Source of the DNA: JANQFM01 sp035471925 | GTDB lineage: Bacteria; Acidobacteriota; UBA6911; RPQK01; DATIPO01 | Direction: 5' to 3' | NCBI GenBank assembly: GCA_035471925.1 | Contig: DATIPO010000059.1 | Location: forward strand, 117,115 to 181,114 | DNA length: 64,000 nt | Part shown: one piece after another, positions 1 through 8,458 of the stretch | Position numbering within the stretch: the first letter of the stretch is position 1 | Layout of the letters: each line of letters begins with the position of its first letter | Position numbers and translations under genes: made by a program | The notes under the pieces: model-generated | What the model was told of the DNA's origin: nothing | Databases searched by the model: none | What the model saw: only the letters and a program-made list of their open reading frames with translations

Positions 1-357
1 GACGCCACCTTCTTCCCACGAGCATTCCGCAGCAGGTTCGCTTTCGTTTCTTGTGGCGCAAGTCGAGGAGGGCGGTCGCCGCAGGTCTGTCGGTCGAAGG
101 GTCGATGAGCAACTGCGTCGAGGTCAGCCTCTCTCCCCGGCCATATTGGGGTAAGTTACGACACGCCCGCCACAAGGCCCTGATCGAAAGCTAATCCTTT
201 TCTCTGTTTTTTCTGCGAAGTCGTGCAGCGCTGTCTGGACTCTTGACAGCCGGCCAGGGAATCGGCTACTGTTTCATCAGCATTGTTGAAAAAAGTGCGG
301 CAGAGAATTTGCCGTGCTCCGCTCGCCACGGGGAAAGCAGGTTGGAAGGATGCGGAT
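1..357. other. Window edge with no supported gene
   Basis: No convincing gene is visible here. One plus-strand frame is open from the window edge to a TAA at 192-194 and could be the C-terminal tail of a truncated upstream gene, but its composition (many Arg and Ser) is what random GC-rich frames give. A T-rich stretch follows at 195-215 without a clear hairpin. The last 100 bases are the leader of the gene starting at 358. Confidence 0.4.
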
Positions 358-1158
358 ATGCGCAGAATGTTGGTGTGCAGTTTCTTTGTCTTTGGAATCG
401 TTCTCGGCGCCCTGACGGCGGTGTGGAGCGCTGGGGCCGTCCACGGCGGGCCCGCGCTACAAGAGCAAAAAGCGGAAGAAGAGGCCGTCTACGTCTGTCC
501 GCCCTGTGGGATTCATTGCGACCGGATTCATCATGACAAGCCGGGTCAGTGCCCGGTGTGCGGCATGACCTTGATCGACAAGCGCGATCTTCTGCAGGCG
601 GCTCTTTTGATCGCTCCCAGGATGCCCATCTATCAAGTTGCCGGGCCAGCCCAGGTCTTTCTGGGCAGCCGGGGATTCTACACCTACACGGTGGCGGTCA
701 GTGGCGATGCGCTCGTCAGCGAGGAGATGCTTGAAATCACCCCGCAGCACTCCATCAAGGACAGTCCTTTGCCCCAGGTCCTGGTGGTGGGAGGGGGGAA
801 CATGGACATCCTTGAGGACAAGGCCGCACTGGAATGGGTGCAGAAGGCGTCGGAGAATGCCGAAGCTGTGCTGGGCGTCGGTCTAGGTGTGGCCATCCTG
901 GCCAAAGCCGGTGTCCTGCAAGGCCAGGAAGCGGCCATGCCGGACCGTTACTCAAGACTCCTGGAACATTTCGAAATCAAGTCCGCCGCAAATTATCGGG
1001 GAGACAGGCCCTGGATCCAGAGCGGGAAATTCGTCACGGCCGTCTCTCCCGACGCCGCCATGGATGCTGCTCTAATCGTCGTCGGCGAACTGATGGGCAG
1101 CAGCCAAGCCCGTCAAGCTGCCCAACGGGTGGGCCGCACCTTGCCCGAGCGTCCTTAA
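358..1158 (+). CDS. Exported heavy-metal-binding domain / DJ-1-PfpI-like fusion, nucleophile missing
   Basis: A 266-residue protein. The ATG at 358 is preferred over an upstream TTG at 283 because GGAAGGA lies 7 bases before it and residues 1-30 then form a signal peptide or membrane anchor. Residues 45-74 are a short Cys/His-rich domain with Cys 47, 50, 54, 65 and 68 and an H-H between the pairs; this matches the heavy-metal-binding module seen in copper-export proteins. Residues about 80-245 resemble the DJ-1/PfpI (GATase1-like) fold, with a VLVVGGG strand and the AKAGVLQG helix after the nucleophile elbow. At the elbow the usual Cys is Gly (about residue 175), so an enzymatic role is doubtful. 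A metal-sensing or binding role outside the cytoplasm is inferred. Confidence 0.75.
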   Translation: MRRMLVCSFFVFGIVLGALTAVWSAGAVHGGPALQEQKAEEEAVYVCPPCGIHCDRIHHDKPGQCPVCGMTLIDKRDLLQAALLIAPRMPIYQVAGPAQVFLGSRGFYTYTVAVSGDALVSEEMLEITPQHSIKDSPLPQVLVVGGGNMDILEDKAALEWVQKASENAEAVLGVGLGVAILAKAGVLQGQEAAMPDRYSRLLEHFEIKSAANYRGDRPWIQSGKFVTAVSPDAAMDAALIVVGELMGSSQARQAAQRVGRTLPERP

Positions 1159-1247
1159 AGTAGCTCGAAAAGGGGCTTTCTGATTTCAGAAGCCGGGGGC
1201 CGAGAAGCGTCTCTGCTACTCCATCGTCCGACCTTAAGGAGACATCC

Positions 1248-2552
1248 ATGTCTGTTGCTTGTCACTCTGTACGTAGTCCAGGTGTTTCGCGCCGTGGGCG
1301 GTGGTCCCGCTTAGGACGCCTGGCGCTGATACTGGGGGTGCTGTTGGCGCTGTGCAGCGTTCCGCTTATGGCGCAGTGGCCCCAGTGGGGAGGTCCGCAG
1401 CGCAACTTCCAGGCCCCGCAGGTCCCGCTGGCCCAGGAATGGCCCGAGGACGGACCGCCCAGTGTGTGGAGACGTCCGCTGGGGGACGGGACTTCGGCCA
1501 TCACGGTGGTCGAGGGGACTCTCTATACGCTCTACCGCAAGACCGAAGAGGCGATGGAGTCGGTGGTGGCCCTCGACGCTGCCAATGGAAAAACCCTGTG
1601 GGAGCATTCCTATCCGGCTCCGCTTTGGGAGGGCTTTCAAGCCGTCCCCAGCCAGGGACCTCACAGCGCACCCCTGGCGGTGGGGGAGCGGCTCTACACG
1701 GTGGGCGTGCGCGGATTCCTCAAGTGCTGGAATCGCCTCAACGGCCAACTCTTGTGGGAGAGGGACCTGTGGGGGGAATATGGCGGTGAGCCCCGCAACT
1801 CCGGATATTCGCCCAGTCCCCTGGCTTGGAAAGATCGCCTCATCCTGCCCTGGGGCGGGGAAGGCCAAGCCGTCCTGGCTCTCAGTCTTGAAGACGGCAG
1901 TCAGATCTGGGCCAGCCAGGATTTCCGGGCCACCTACGGGTCACCGCTGCTGATCGAGTTGGGCGGACGTCCTCAAGTCGTCGTCCCCATGGCCGAGCAT
2001 GTGGCCGCACTCGATCCTCAAGACGGCCGTCTGCTGTGGAGCCACCCTCACAAAAACGTCCACGGCATCAACGCCTCCACTCCTCTCTGGCTGCCGGGGA
2101 ACCGCCTCTTCATTTCCTCGGGATATGATGGCGGCAGCCGCATGCTCCACATCAAAGAAACGCCGGACGGCGGTTTCGAGGCCGAAGAACTGTGGTATAG
2201 CCGCCGGGTCAAGATCCACCACGGGACGGCCGTGTGGCTGGACGGGCGCATCTACGCCTCAAGCGGAGACGTGGGCCCCGCCTTCCTGGTGGCTGTCGAC
2301 CCTCAGACGGGGGAGATGGCGGTTCGCCAGCGGGGCTTCACCAAGGCAAATTTCCTGGCCGTCGGCGACATCCTGATCATCCTCGATCAAAACGGAGAGC
2401 TGGCTCTGGCGAAACCTGGCGAAGAGCGTATCCGCATCCTCGACCAATCCCAGGTCCTCACGACCCTTTCCTGGACGGTCCCCTCCATGGCAGGCAGCCG
2501 CCTCTACCTGCGTGACCGGCGGGAAATCGCCGCCTTCGAGCTGGGAAAGTAG
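1248..2552 (+). CDS. Exported PQQ-type beta-propeller protein
   Basis: A 434-residue protein with AAGGAG 6 bases before the ATG. The N-terminus has a basic region (residues 9-20), a hydrophobic core and a probable signal peptidase site after LMA near residue 41. The rest is built of repeated propeller blades typical of the BamB/PQQ-like family, with recurring W-E/W-S and 'ALDPQDGRLLW'-type strands. It lacks the residues and extra domains of quinoprotein dehydrogenases, so a scaffold or binding role in the periplasm is more likely than catalysis. It begins with the same WPQWGG-type entry as the propeller of the gene at 8646-10982 (WPQFRG), so the two are probably related. It converges on the metallo-beta-lactamase gene with 11 bases between the stops. 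Confidence 0.75.
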   Translation: MSVACHSVRSPGVSRRGRWSRLGRLALILGVLLALCSVPLMAQWPQWGGPQRNFQAPQVPLAQEWPEDGPPSVWRRPLGDGTSAITVVEGTLYTLYRKTEEAMESVVALDAANGKTLWEHSYPAPLWEGFQAVPSQGPHSAPLAVGERLYTVGVRGFLKCWNRLNGQLLWERDLWGEYGGEPRNSGYSPSPLAWKDRLILPWGGEGQAVLALSLEDGSQIWASQDFRATYGSPLLIELGGRPQVVVPMAEHVAALDPQDGRLLWSHPHKNVHGINASTPLWLPGNRLFISSGYDGGSRMLHIKETPDGGFEAEELWYSRRVKIHHGTAVWLDGRIYASSGDVGPAFLVAVDPQTGEMAVRQRGFTKANFLAVGDILIILDQNGELALAKPGEERIRILDQSQVLTTLSWTVPSMAGSRLYLRDRREIAAFELGK

Positions 2553-2563
2553 GTGTCAGGGCA

Positions 2564-4180
2564 TCAGTCCCCGTCCGCCTCCAAGACCTGCTGCAGCCGT
2601 TCCCAGGAAAGGGGCGAGGCTGTGCCGTGCGAGGTGTAGATGCGCTCAGGACGCAAATCGCGGGCACGGAGCCACTGGGCAAAGCGCCGAGTCGAAGGTA
2701 GGTGGGAAGCATGAGGCCGTCGTCCTTCGGGCCAGGCATAGACCAGGTCGGCGACGTAGAGGATGCTCCTTTCCGGCAGGTACATGATGGTCAGGCCCTG
2801 GGCGTGATCGTTCTCCTCATACTCGATGAGTTCGATGCGGTTGGGGCCCTCTCCCAATGTCCTGGCTCCGGAGAAGACCTCGATGCGGGCCGGGGTGCTC
2901 TGGCCCGCTCGGGAATCGGGATCCAAGGTGTGAGGACGCTCGACGGCCCGTTCCACTAAGGACGTCATCTGAGCAGCCGTGACGATGGTCGACCCTTCGG
3001 CCAGGAACTCCCGCAGTCCGCCGGCATGATCGCCGTGATGATGGCTCAGGGCCAGGTAGCGGATGGGCTTGTCGCCGAGCGTCTCGCGAATCAAGTCGAT
3101 ATAGAGGCGGGAAACGGATCCGCTGCTAGCGCCCGGGACAAAGTCAGAGGCCGGAACCTGATGCAGTTCAAGCCAGCCGGTCGGGGCCTCGAAGGCGGCG
3201 ACGTCCTCTCCCAAGTCGACGAACATGACATGGAATCCGCCCCGCAGTTCGGGGACGATGTAGACGCCGGCATCGACTTCGCGGGCTACAGGCCGACGCG
3301 GTGACGGAGGCGGTCCGGCGGTCCGAGGTGGGGGAGGCTGTGGTGTGGGGATCTCGTCAGGAATCTGGAAGACGTCGGCGCGATCAACCTCGCTGGTGGT
3401 CACCTTGTCGTAATGGACCTCCTGCAACGTCCGTCCGCCGAATTGGATGCGGTAGCCCGAGGGGTAGGGCAGTCCCTGGCCTGAGAGCGGCTCGAAGAAT
3501 TCCCAGGCCACGACCGTGTCTCCTAACAGGGGTACGTCGGCCAAGTACTCGAGTCCGCGCAAATGGCCTGCTTGGCGGTCAAAGAGAAGGGTTAGGGATT
3601 GGCCGTCCAGAGGCATGATGACTGCATCGAGCGGACCCCCTTCGCCCGAACGCTGTCCCAGGTAGCGCAGTCCAGAGGGCCGCGCCAAGGCTTCTTCCAG
3701 CAGCAGCGGGGGCATCATGCGGGCCAGCCGTCCGCGAGTCTGGGCGAATTCGGGACTGGAAACGTGGATCGCGAATCGGTCCACCAAATGAACCAGGCGC
3801 ATCTCGTCAGGCGGCAAGTAGACGAAGCGCAGCGATTCCCGGCTTCCGTCAGGACGCTCATAGTGTTGAGAGTAGCCCAGCCAGCGGTTGTCATCATTGT
3901 AGGCAGAGGATTCGCGGTACTCGACCCAGGTGTCGCCTCCCGGCGTCTGGCCCTGGAACTGAGCCGACAGGTTGAGACGTCCGCTGCCTTCAAGGACGAG
4001 ACTGGGCAGGCCTTCACCTGGTACCCCGAAGTGTTGCCGGGCTCTCAACAGGGTGTCCCGGGCCGCACGGTAGTTGGATTCGGTGGTTTCGGGAGGCTCT
4101 GGTGCGTCCGTCTGGTTCAGGCAGGCCGCCGACACGACGAGGTTGAGCAGCAGGAGCCATTGCAGTCCGTTTCGGTTCAT
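2564..4180 (-). CDS. Lipoprotein with C-terminal metallo-beta-lactamase domain
   Basis: A 538-residue protein. The ATG at 4180 is chosen because AAGGAG precedes it and a lipoprotein signal follows, with lipidation at Cys20 (SAAC). Residues about 30-275 form an N-terminal domain I do not recognise. A Pro-rich linker (about 278-295) joins it to a metallo-beta-lactamase-fold hydrolase whose zinc motif HHHGDH is at 380-385. The family covers lactonases, glyoxalases and other hydrolases, so the substrate cannot be read. The start overlaps the stop of the upstream DoxX gene by 4 bases (ATGA), so the two are co-translated. The long N-terminal domain is unusual for a plain hydrolase. Confidence 0.8.
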   Translation of the reverse strand: MNRNGLQWLLLLNLVVSAACLNQTDAPEPPETTESNYRAARDTLLRARQHFGVPGEGLPSLVLEGSGRLNLSAQFQGQTPGGDTWVEYRESSAYNDDNRWLGYSQHYERPDGSRESLRFVYLPPDEMRLVHLVDRFAIHVSSPEFAQTRGRLARMMPPLLLEEALARPSGLRYLGQRSGEGGPLDAVIMPLDGQSLTLLFDRQAGHLRGLEYLADVPLLGDTVVAWEFFEPLSGQGLPYPSGYRIQFGGRTLQEVHYDKVTTSEVDRADVFQIPDEIPTPQPPPPRTAGPPPSPRRPVAREVDAGVYIVPELRGGFHVMFVDLGEDVAAFEAPTGWLELHQVPASDFVPGASSGSVSRLYIDLIRETLGDKPIRYLALSHHHGDHAGGLREFLAEGSTIVTAAQMTSLVERAVERPHTLDPDSRAGQSTPARIEVFSGARTLGEGPNRIELIEYEENDHAQGLTIMYLPERSILYVADLVYAWPEGRRPHASHLPSTRRFAQWLRARDLRPERIYTSHGTASPLSWERLQQVLEADGD

Positions 4181-4647
4181 GAGGCGTTCTCCTTCTTGTG
4201 AAATTCGAGGCGCCGAAGCAGCCAGGCGTCCACCGACCAGCGTCCAGGGCCGCTCAAAGCCAGGGCGGCAAAGACGCACAGATAGAGGTAGGCGAGTTCC
4301 TTGTGGCCGAAGGGATCACCGGCATGGAAGATGAAAAAGGCCACGCCCAAGCCGATCACCAACGGAATGCAGGCCAGCCGTGTGGCCAGTCCGAGGACCA
4401 CCGCCAAGGCGCAGAAGAACTCGGCCACGGCCATTAGCGTCATCGACAAAGTAGGCCCCAGACCCAGAGGGTCGGGGAAGGAAGCCTCACCGTTGAGCAG
4501 TCCGGTGAGGGTACCCCGACCGTGGGTCAGGGCCATGGAGAGTCCGACGCAAACGCGCAGCAGCAGCAGCCCCAGGTCGGAGGCTGATGAGGAGGAGAGA
4601 GCCGGAACCACCCAGGATCGTGCCTTGTGCGTAGGAAGTGTCGACAT
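4177..4647 (-). CDS. DoxX family membrane protein
   Basis: A 156-residue integral membrane protein with about four hydrophobic segments (roughly 25-45, 65-90, 92-110 and 115-135). The order GLLLLRVCVG, a mid-protein AEFFCALAVVLGL segment and a LALSGPGRWSVD ending is the pattern of DoxX/DoxD-like proteins. Its role is not well defined in bacteria; members are linked to thiol or oxidative-stress complexes. It is the first gene of a two-gene unit, since its stop overlaps the start of the metallo-beta-lactamase lipoprotein gene. Confidence 0.82.
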   Translation of the reverse strand: MSTLPTHKARSWVVPALSSSSASDLGLLLLRVCVGLSMALTHGRGTLTGLLNGEASFPDPLGLGPTLSMTLMAVAEFFCALAVVLGLATRLACIPLVIGLGVAFFIFHAGDPFGHKELAYLYLCVFAALALSGPGRWSVDAWLLRRLEFHKKENAS

Positions 4648-4947
4648 GCCTCAGCCTACGCCAACGGGGCTGGGATCGTTCCCGGCTTTTGCCTGTTGAA
4701 AGTGTGAAGACGGGGTTCAGGTCGCGTTCAGATCCTGATCGGAAGCTGAGGGCAAAGGTGCGCCAGGCGGACTGAAATGAGCTTTGGGAGTTGACAAAGG
4801 AAGGAAGGGAAGACACGAAAACGCTGCGGGACTGGGGAAGTCACCGCAGAAGCAGGCGAAGTCAACACGGCCCGTCTGATGTTGGGGACGCTATCCTCCT
4901 CCCCCGTAAGAAGCTTTCACTCCCCTGGAAGACAGCGTCCCGCAACT
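4648..4947. other. Leader region of the doxX unit; no gene seen
   Basis: The 300 bases between the doxX start and the next minus-strand gene hold no supported ORF. An 8-base inverted repeat (TGCGGGAC at 4825-4832 and GTCCCGCA at 4937-4944) brackets the middle, but the arms are 104 bases apart and I attach no function to it. Confidence 0.4.
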
Positions 4948-5364
4948 CTAGGCCGCGCTGGACAACCGCTGCAGGAGGTAGAACTCGTAACCTATCAGAT
5001 ATTGCAAGTCGCCTAAGTCGGCCCGCAAACGGGTCTTGACCCGAAAAACCGTCAAATAAAAGCGGAAAGCGAGGAATTGCGGGAGCAGCGAAGGCGCCCC
5101 CACTCTCATCAGGATCTTCAGATCCCGCTCCAGCGCGTCGAACGCGAACAGGAGCACGTCTCGCGCATAAGCCGGGCTTTCCGCCGCCAGCCTCACATGG
5201 GCGGGATTCTCCAGTTCCTTGAGAATCTCTTCAATTCCCAAGACCAGGGACGAATCGACGGCCGGGCCTTCTTCCAGGCGCGTGGCCATTCCGCTCAAGT
5301 GAAAAACGCTGGCCAGGGCCAGGGCGACGACAATGATCGTCAAGGACAGTAGGACTGCAAGCAT
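4948..5364 (-). CDS. Small anchored protein of unknown function
   Basis: A 138-residue protein I do not recognise. An N-terminal hydrophobic helix (about residues 3-24) is followed by a soluble, mainly helical domain with many Leu, Arg and Phe. It starts on the base after the stop codon of the membrane protein upstream (TAG at 5365-5367, ATG at 5362-5364), so it is almost certainly translated with it. The orientation of the soluble domain cannot be told from sequence. Confidence 0.65.
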   Translation of the reverse strand: MLAVLLSLTIIVVALALASVFHLSGMATRLEEGPAVDSSLVLGIEEILKELENPAHVRLAAESPAYARDVLLFAFDALERDLKILMRVGAPSLLPQFLAFRFYLTVFRVKTRLRADLGDLQYLIGYEFYLLQRLSSAA

Positions 5365-6120
5365 CTAGGCGATTCTCCTTGCGGCCGAAGCCGCTCTGTC
5401 GACCAGTTCATGCATCTTATCAGAACCGATTCCATTGCTCCCCCCTGACTTGGGAGGATCATATGATCTTAAAGCATGAGCGATCAAAAGCCAAGAAATA
5501 ATCGTCACCAGCGGCTTCACAGACGAGAAAAAGCTGAAATTCGAGCCTAGTCCGAAGATGTAAAGCGTATAGTTCAGCCAATCCAATAAACATGGTATGT
5601 AGATTCCCTTGAGAATACCACTCCAGGTTGAGCCAAGTTGGAAGTTTCGTTGACGGAAGAGATTCAAATAAACGACCAGCCCCAGCAGGGCCTTAAAGCA
5701 AAGGAGTCCGTTGCTAATCTTCCTGTAAATGATGGGTCCGTCGACGCTCATCGACTCATAGACAATAAAGACAGGCGCTAACAATAGGATTAGCAAATAT
5801 GGGTCAAGTTGACCGTTAGAGAGGCGATACGCTCGGTAGAGGAGTATCACAACAAATAAATCGAGGACGTAGCTTTGACCGAAAAAAAGATATAGATACA
5901 GTGGAGATTTGACACCCAGTGCGAGGCTCGAAGTCCAAGTTAATGCCAAACTGAGGAGAGTGGCCACTACATACCCCGTCAGTAGGGGTAAATGAGACGC
6001 CAGCCTGGATCCAGTCTGCAGGCTCTTCCGAGTACGGAAAAGCCTGACAAGACAGATTACTAGCAGGCAAAGGACAACTAAGGCGAAGAAATAGTAACGT
6101 AGGCGGATTCCAGCTAGCAT
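5365..6120 (-). CDS. Multi-pass membrane protein of unknown function
   Basis: A 251-residue protein with about seven hydrophobic segments spread over residues 5-225, and a short polar C-terminal tail of about 25 residues. No catalytic motif is evident. It is richer in A and T than its neighbours, with many Tyr, Phe, Ile and Asn codons, as is the DNA upstream. The gene lies 169 bases downstream of a small exported-peptide gene and directly abuts the anchored protein at 4948. A role as transporter, processing factor or receptor for that peptide is an inference from order only. Confidence 0.65.
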   Translation of the reverse strand: MLAGIRLRYYFFALVVLCLLVICLVRLFRTRKSLQTGSRLASHLPLLTGYVVATLLSLALTWTSSLALGVKSPLYLYLFFGQSYVLDLFVVILLYRAYRLSNGQLDPYLLILLLAPVFIVYESMSVDGPIIYRKISNGLLCFKALLGLVVYLNLFRQRNFQLGSTWSGILKGIYIPCLLDWLNYTLYIFGLGSNFSFFSSVKPLVTIISWLLIAHALRSYDPPKSGGSNGIGSDKMHELVDRAASAARRIA

Positions 6121-6289
6121 CCTGAGCCAAGTCTAGGCGTGAGCGTCAGGATTTGTCAATTGCCACTGAGCATCTACCGTTTCTTGTCCTGAGATAGCTG
6201 CTCTGGAGCGCAAACCACCAATGGAGGGAAGAAGGCTGAGGGGGCCTCGCTTCTTTTTCAAGATCGAGCGGCCCCTACAGGCTATCGTG

Positions 6290-6451
6290 CTAGCAGGCGG
6301 GGGGGCATCCAGGCGGCTCAGGATCGGGTCCGACCGGATCGGGATCCTGAAACACTGAGCCGTCAGGCGTTTGGTCGACGGCGACGTGGGGGGTAAAACC
6401 CATTGTTAGAAACGCCATTATGCAGATTGTTGCGAAAACTCTCTTCTTCAT
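6290..6451 (-). CDS. Small exported Pro/Asp-rich peptide with C-terminal Cys pair
   Basis: A 53-residue peptide. The open frame runs upstream to 6691, but the ATG at 6451 has GAGGAAG just before it and is followed by a textbook signal peptide (MKKRVFA, then a hydrophobic core to about residue 20). The mature part is acidic and Pro-rich (repeated D-P, residues about 35-45) and ends in GCPPAC, so two Cys sit at the very end and could form a disulfide or thioether. No family is recognised. It is the first gene of a unit with the membrane proteins at 5365 and 4948. A secreted signal or surface peptide is possible; nothing in the sequence proves it. Confidence 0.55.
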   Translation of the reverse strand: MKKRVFATICIMAFLTMGFTPHVAVDQTPDGSVFQDPDPVGPDPEPPGCPPAC

Positions 6452-6484
6452 TTCTTCCTCTCTTTGTCCCAATGTCGTTGTAGA

Positions 6485-6513
6485 CCGGTAATTTCTTGTA
6501 CCTCCAGTACCGG
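6485..6513 (-). repeat. Inverted repeat in the leader of the peptide gene
   Basis: CCGGTA (6485-6490) and TACCGG (6508-6513) form a 6-base-pair inverted repeat with a 17-base loop. It lies about 35 bases upstream of the peptide start, inside the expected 5' untranslated region. It may be an operator or an RNA hairpin. Confidence 0.35.
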
Positions 6514-6591
6514 ATATCCTTGAGAATAGCGCAGTCCTGTCCAGAATGCAAACGAAAATTTGCAGTGCCTGTAGGAGCATCAGAAAATGCA

Positions 6592-6620
6592 AGTATAATA
6601 TTTCAGGAGGCTGATACCAA
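6592..6620 (-). promoter_or_regulatory. Candidate sigma-70 promoter of the peptide operon
   Basis: Read on the minus strand: TTGGTA (-35, 6620-6615), 17 bases, TATACT (-10, 6597-6592). The -10 matches the consensus at 5 of 6 positions and the spacing is ideal. Transcription would begin about 130 bases upstream of the peptide ATG at 6451. Confidence 0.45.
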
Positions 6621-6883
6621 AGGCGGCACTTGGCTTCTTCGAGACGAAATAAAGGTGAGCTTATGGTACAAGATTGGAGAAGAGGCTGCACCCTGGGGGC
6701 AGTATGCAGATCGACCTTCCAAGGTCTTTAGACGCCAAATTCGCAGATAAGTTTAAAAAGAAAATAGGTAGTTGTCATCCGCTTTTGAAGTTGGTTGAAG
6801 GAAGAGACGGCAATCTTGTGATTAATTCCAGCCTTTTTGGCTTTTGCTGGCGATCGGTCCCGAGCGGGTAAGGAGAGGCTTGA

Positions 6884-8191
6884 TCAGGACCCCGTGCCGG
6901 ATTCAGCCTGGGGTCGGGAGGCGTAGGAGAGAACGTTGCGGTTGGCCACTTGGGAGAGCAGGGCCGAAAGATAGATGGCGAGGCGGTGAGCCACAAAGCG
7001 GATGTCTTCTTCCTCGCACTGGTCCAGTTCCGCCTCGAACTCAGCGATGGTTTGACGGTCGCGCCGGTAGAGTGAGACGAGGGAGCGGCCGCGGAAGAGG
7101 TTGAACCGCTTCTGGAAATCCTGACGGTGTTGACGGTCGGGATGCCGCTCCATCCTGGAAGCCAGTTCACGCAGGCTTTGCAGGTCCTCGACCAGGTGGA
7201 GGCTCTCTTTCAGGCGGGACTGCTGGTGCCCGTCCAGCATCTCACGAGTGACGTAGCCTTGTCCGGCCGTACTGAAAAGCTGACGGAGCACCTGCTCGAA
7301 TCCGTTCTGAAGCATGCTCAGAGAGCGCTCGACGCGGTCATCGAAACGGTCAGGATCGTTCTCCTGGTCGAGGTGCCGCAATTCCTGTTTGAGGGAGCGA
7401 TTGGCCTCCACCCGCAAGGCTCCGGCGCTAAAAACAAGAAAGTCTTCCAAATCCGATTCGGAAGGCAGATAGCGGCGCAGGTCCTCCATGCGCACGAAGA
7501 GCCGGCGCACCTGGTAGTAGACGTAGACCATGAGAAGGAGCAGCACCTGGCGGTCTGGCTGGGAGCGCAAGGAAGTCTCGCTGTGGCGCAGCAAGCGCAG
7601 CAGTTTGAGGACGCACATCAAGAGGCGGGCCACGCGCTGCTGGATGATCAGGTCCTGGGTTAGCTGGCGGCTGGCGTCGCGGACTTTCTTGAGGTCGCTG
7701 CTTCGCCGCGACAACCGTCGCAGCAGGCGATAGCCGCGGGATTGACGCAAGCGCCTGATGGAGCGGCACAGATGCAGGCCCAGGCGGTCGAAGTGCTGAC
7801 GGTCGGTCTGCTTGTCGCGCAGAAGTATCTCCAGGCGCTTTTGGCCCAATGCCAGTGCCTTGCGGAACTCGCGCACCCGGGGCACGATGAGGCGGGAGCG
7901 GCGCTGCGAGGACGACGCTGCGTCCTGGCGGACGGCTTGCTCGGCATGAATGGTGTCGATCCAGGAGCTGAGGCTGGCCAGGTCGCGGACAAGGCGGCTG
8001 GTCAGTTGGGCTTCGGAAGCCCAGTTGAGCCGGCCTTCAGGCGGATCCCCGCTCTGCTGCGAGATAATCTCGGAAGGAATGCTCAGGCGCTTGTGATGGA
8101 TCAAGAGCAAAGAGGTGCTCTGGTCAAAGCGCTCAAAAAGCGTAAGTTCGAATCGACTGCTCAACGTCGTGTCCCTGTCGGTCTTGGCCAT
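6884..8191 (-). CDS. Large helical protein of unknown function
   Basis: A 435-residue soluble protein with no recognised domain. It is strongly charged (many Arg, Gln, Glu and Asp) with regularly spaced Leu, predicting helices through most of its length, for example the Arg-rich stretch at about 140-200 and the Leu-rich segment at about 210-235. There is no signal peptide. The leader holds a perfect 9-base-pair hairpin (8252-8279) and a Crp-type palindrome lies further upstream (8349-8366), so it may be regulated together with the divergent FlgM-like ORF at 8459. Confidence 0.7.
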   Translation of the reverse strand: MAKTDRDTTLSSRFELTLFERFDQSTSLLLIHHKRLSIPSEIISQQSGDPPEGRLNWASEAQLTSRLVRDLASLSSWIDTIHAEQAVRQDAASSSQRRSRLIVPRVREFRKALALGQKRLEILLRDKQTDRQHFDRLGLHLCRSIRRLRQSRGYRLLRRLSRRSSDLKKVRDASRQLTQDLIIQQRVARLLMCVLKLLRLLRHSETSLRSQPDRQVLLLLMVYVYYQVRRLFVRMEDLRRYLPSESDLEDFLVFSAGALRVEANRSLKQELRHLDQENDPDRFDDRVERSLSMLQNGFEQVLRQLFSTAGQGYVTREMLDGHQQSRLKESLHLVEDLQSLRELASRMERHPDRQHRQDFQKRFNLFRGRSLVSLYRRDRQTIAEFEAELDQCEEEDIRFVAHRLAIYLSALLSQVANRNVLSYASRPQAESGTGS

Positions 8192-8251
8192 CGCCGAAGA
8201 TGAAATTCTTCTCGCTGGTCCACTTTTCGGTGAGAACCGCCCGGAAGTTTA

Positions 8252-8279
8252 GCCGCCTCCTCCAAGCGCTGGAGGCGGC
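8252..8279. repeat. Perfect 9-bp hairpin in a 5' leader
   Basis: GCCGCCTCC (8252-8260) and GGAGGCGGC (8271-8279) are perfect complements with a 10-base loop. The hairpin is 61-88 bases upstream of the 435-residue gene and has no T-run on either strand, so it is not a plain intrinsic terminator. It may fold in the leader RNA. Confidence 0.5.
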
Positions 8280-8348
8280 GCTCATTCTCCTTCCGCAGCC
8301 TGCCTCGCTAAACCTCCGCCAGATTGGGCAGAAGGGCGCCGCAGAACT

Positions 8349-8366
8349 GTGTGATTCGAATCACAC
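8349..8366. promoter_or_regulatory. Perfect Crp/Fnr-type palindromic operator
   Basis: An 18-base perfect palindrome. Its core TGTGATTCGAATCACA fits TGTGA-N6-TCACA, the half-site arrangement of Crp-family regulators. It lies between divergent genes: about 93 bases before the FlgM-like ORF at 8459 and about 160 bases before the 435-residue gene at 8191. No Crp-family regulator is encoded in the window. Confidence 0.6.
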
Positions 8367-8458
8367 GGCTCCCCCGCGTTGATCCGATGAGAGTAGCAAT
8401 GGCAGGAGCAAAGGGAGCCCGATACGGCCCAATGCAAACCGACTAACCGAGGTATCGA

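Larger units (their letters stand above)
6452..6883. other. AT-rich leader of the peptide gene
   Basis: This stretch is clearly richer in A and T than the flanking DNA. It carries the proposed promoter (6592-6620) and a small inverted repeat (6485-6513). Two plus-strand frames are open for 65-84 codons, but neither has a good ribosome binding site or a recognisable product and I do not call them. Nothing else is seen up to the end of the 435-residue gene at 6884. Confidence 0.45.

Noticed and set aside
8340..8380. Possible tRNA T-arm (GTGTG-loop-CACAC around TTCGAAT)
   Set aside because: The stem has an extra A next to the loop, no acceptor stem or anticodon arm fits on either strand, and the sequence is better read as a palindromic operator.
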